From an uncultured Synergistales bacterium (lineage in GTDB: Bacteria; Synergistota; Synergistia; Synergistales; Aminobacteriaceae): a stretch of DNA of 6,389 nucleotides. The notes under the pieces were generated by a model. The model made no database searches, was not told where the DNA came from, and saw only the letters and a list, made by a program, of their open reading frames with translations. The position numbers and the translations under genes are program-made. Positions 6,310 through 6,389 of the stretch are shown here, piece by piece (positions within the stretch are counted from its first letter, which is position 1; the number at the start of each line of letters is the position of its first letter). Location of the stretch: the NCBI GenBank assembly GCA_905233515.1, contig CAJOEQ010000053.1, positions 1-6,389 of the forward strand. Direction: 5' to 3'.

Positions 6310-6389
6310 TCAATAATTCACCGTGTAAAATCTCGTCAAATCCGCGCCCGGTTCGATTCTATATGTCGCGTAACCGTCCGGGCCGACTG
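6310..6389 (-). CDS. mreC: MreC, C-terminal end only (5' part outside the window)
   Basis: Only 25 codons and the TGA stop (6310-6312) are visible. The frame ends EPGADLTRFYTVNY, which fits the extreme C-terminus of MreC, where a 'P..D..rl..V.v' pattern closes the second beta-barrel domain. The other two minus-strand frames are stopped within this stretch. MreC is the periplasmic scaffold that activates PBP2-RodA. The name depends mainly on the 1-nt spacing to mreD and the rest of the mre/mrd operon, as the fragment alone is too short for a firm family call. Confidence 0.72.
   Translation of the reverse strand, partial: VGPDGYATYRIEPGADLTRFYTVNY

Overview
The window is one face of a cell-shape and division-site operon, with every real gene on the minus strand. 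Read in the direction of transcription (high to low coordinates) the order is: tail of mreC, mreD, mrdA (PBP2), minC, minD, minE, rodA, and the first 285 codons of a B12-binding-type radical SAM gene that runs off the left edge. No RNA gene, insertion sequence, CRISPR array, phage gene or convincing terminator was seen.

Organism: the order mreC-mreD-mrdA-minC-minD-minE-rodA-radical SAM (TIGR03960-like) is known from diderm and monoderm Firmicutes-related lineages and from Synergistota. The DNA is AT-rich (about 40% GC by eye), all three stop codons are used (TGA, TAA, TAG), and ribosome sites are of AGGAG type. I lean to an uncultured gut or rumen-type Synergistota or clostridial/negativicute bacterium with rod-shaped cells, but this is inference from gene order and general look, not from a marker gene.

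Region by region: 6310-6389 is the last 25 codons of mreC. mreD follows after 1 nt. A 160-nt gap (5678-5837) holds two copies of a diverged ~55-bp repeat and may contain a secondary promoter for mrdA. mrdA, minC, minD, minE and rodA are then packed with gaps of 41, 17, 16 and 6 nt. A 69-nt gap with a good ribosome site leads into the radical SAM gene.

How the genes work together: MreC and MreD are membrane parts of the elongasome. RodA (SEDS glycosyltransferase) and PBP2 (transpeptidase) are its cognate peptidoglycan polymerase and crosslinker. MinC, MinD and MinE block division at the wrong place, with MinE giving pole-to-pole regulation. Lateral wall synthesis and septum placement are therefore probably co-expressed. 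All catalytic and binding motifs I could check are intact, so this looks like a functional core chromosomal locus. The most interesting leftovers are the functionally unassigned radical SAM protein, the intergenic repeat family, a Cys/His cluster in PBP2, a His/Glu-rich MinC linker and an apparent excess of GANTC sites.
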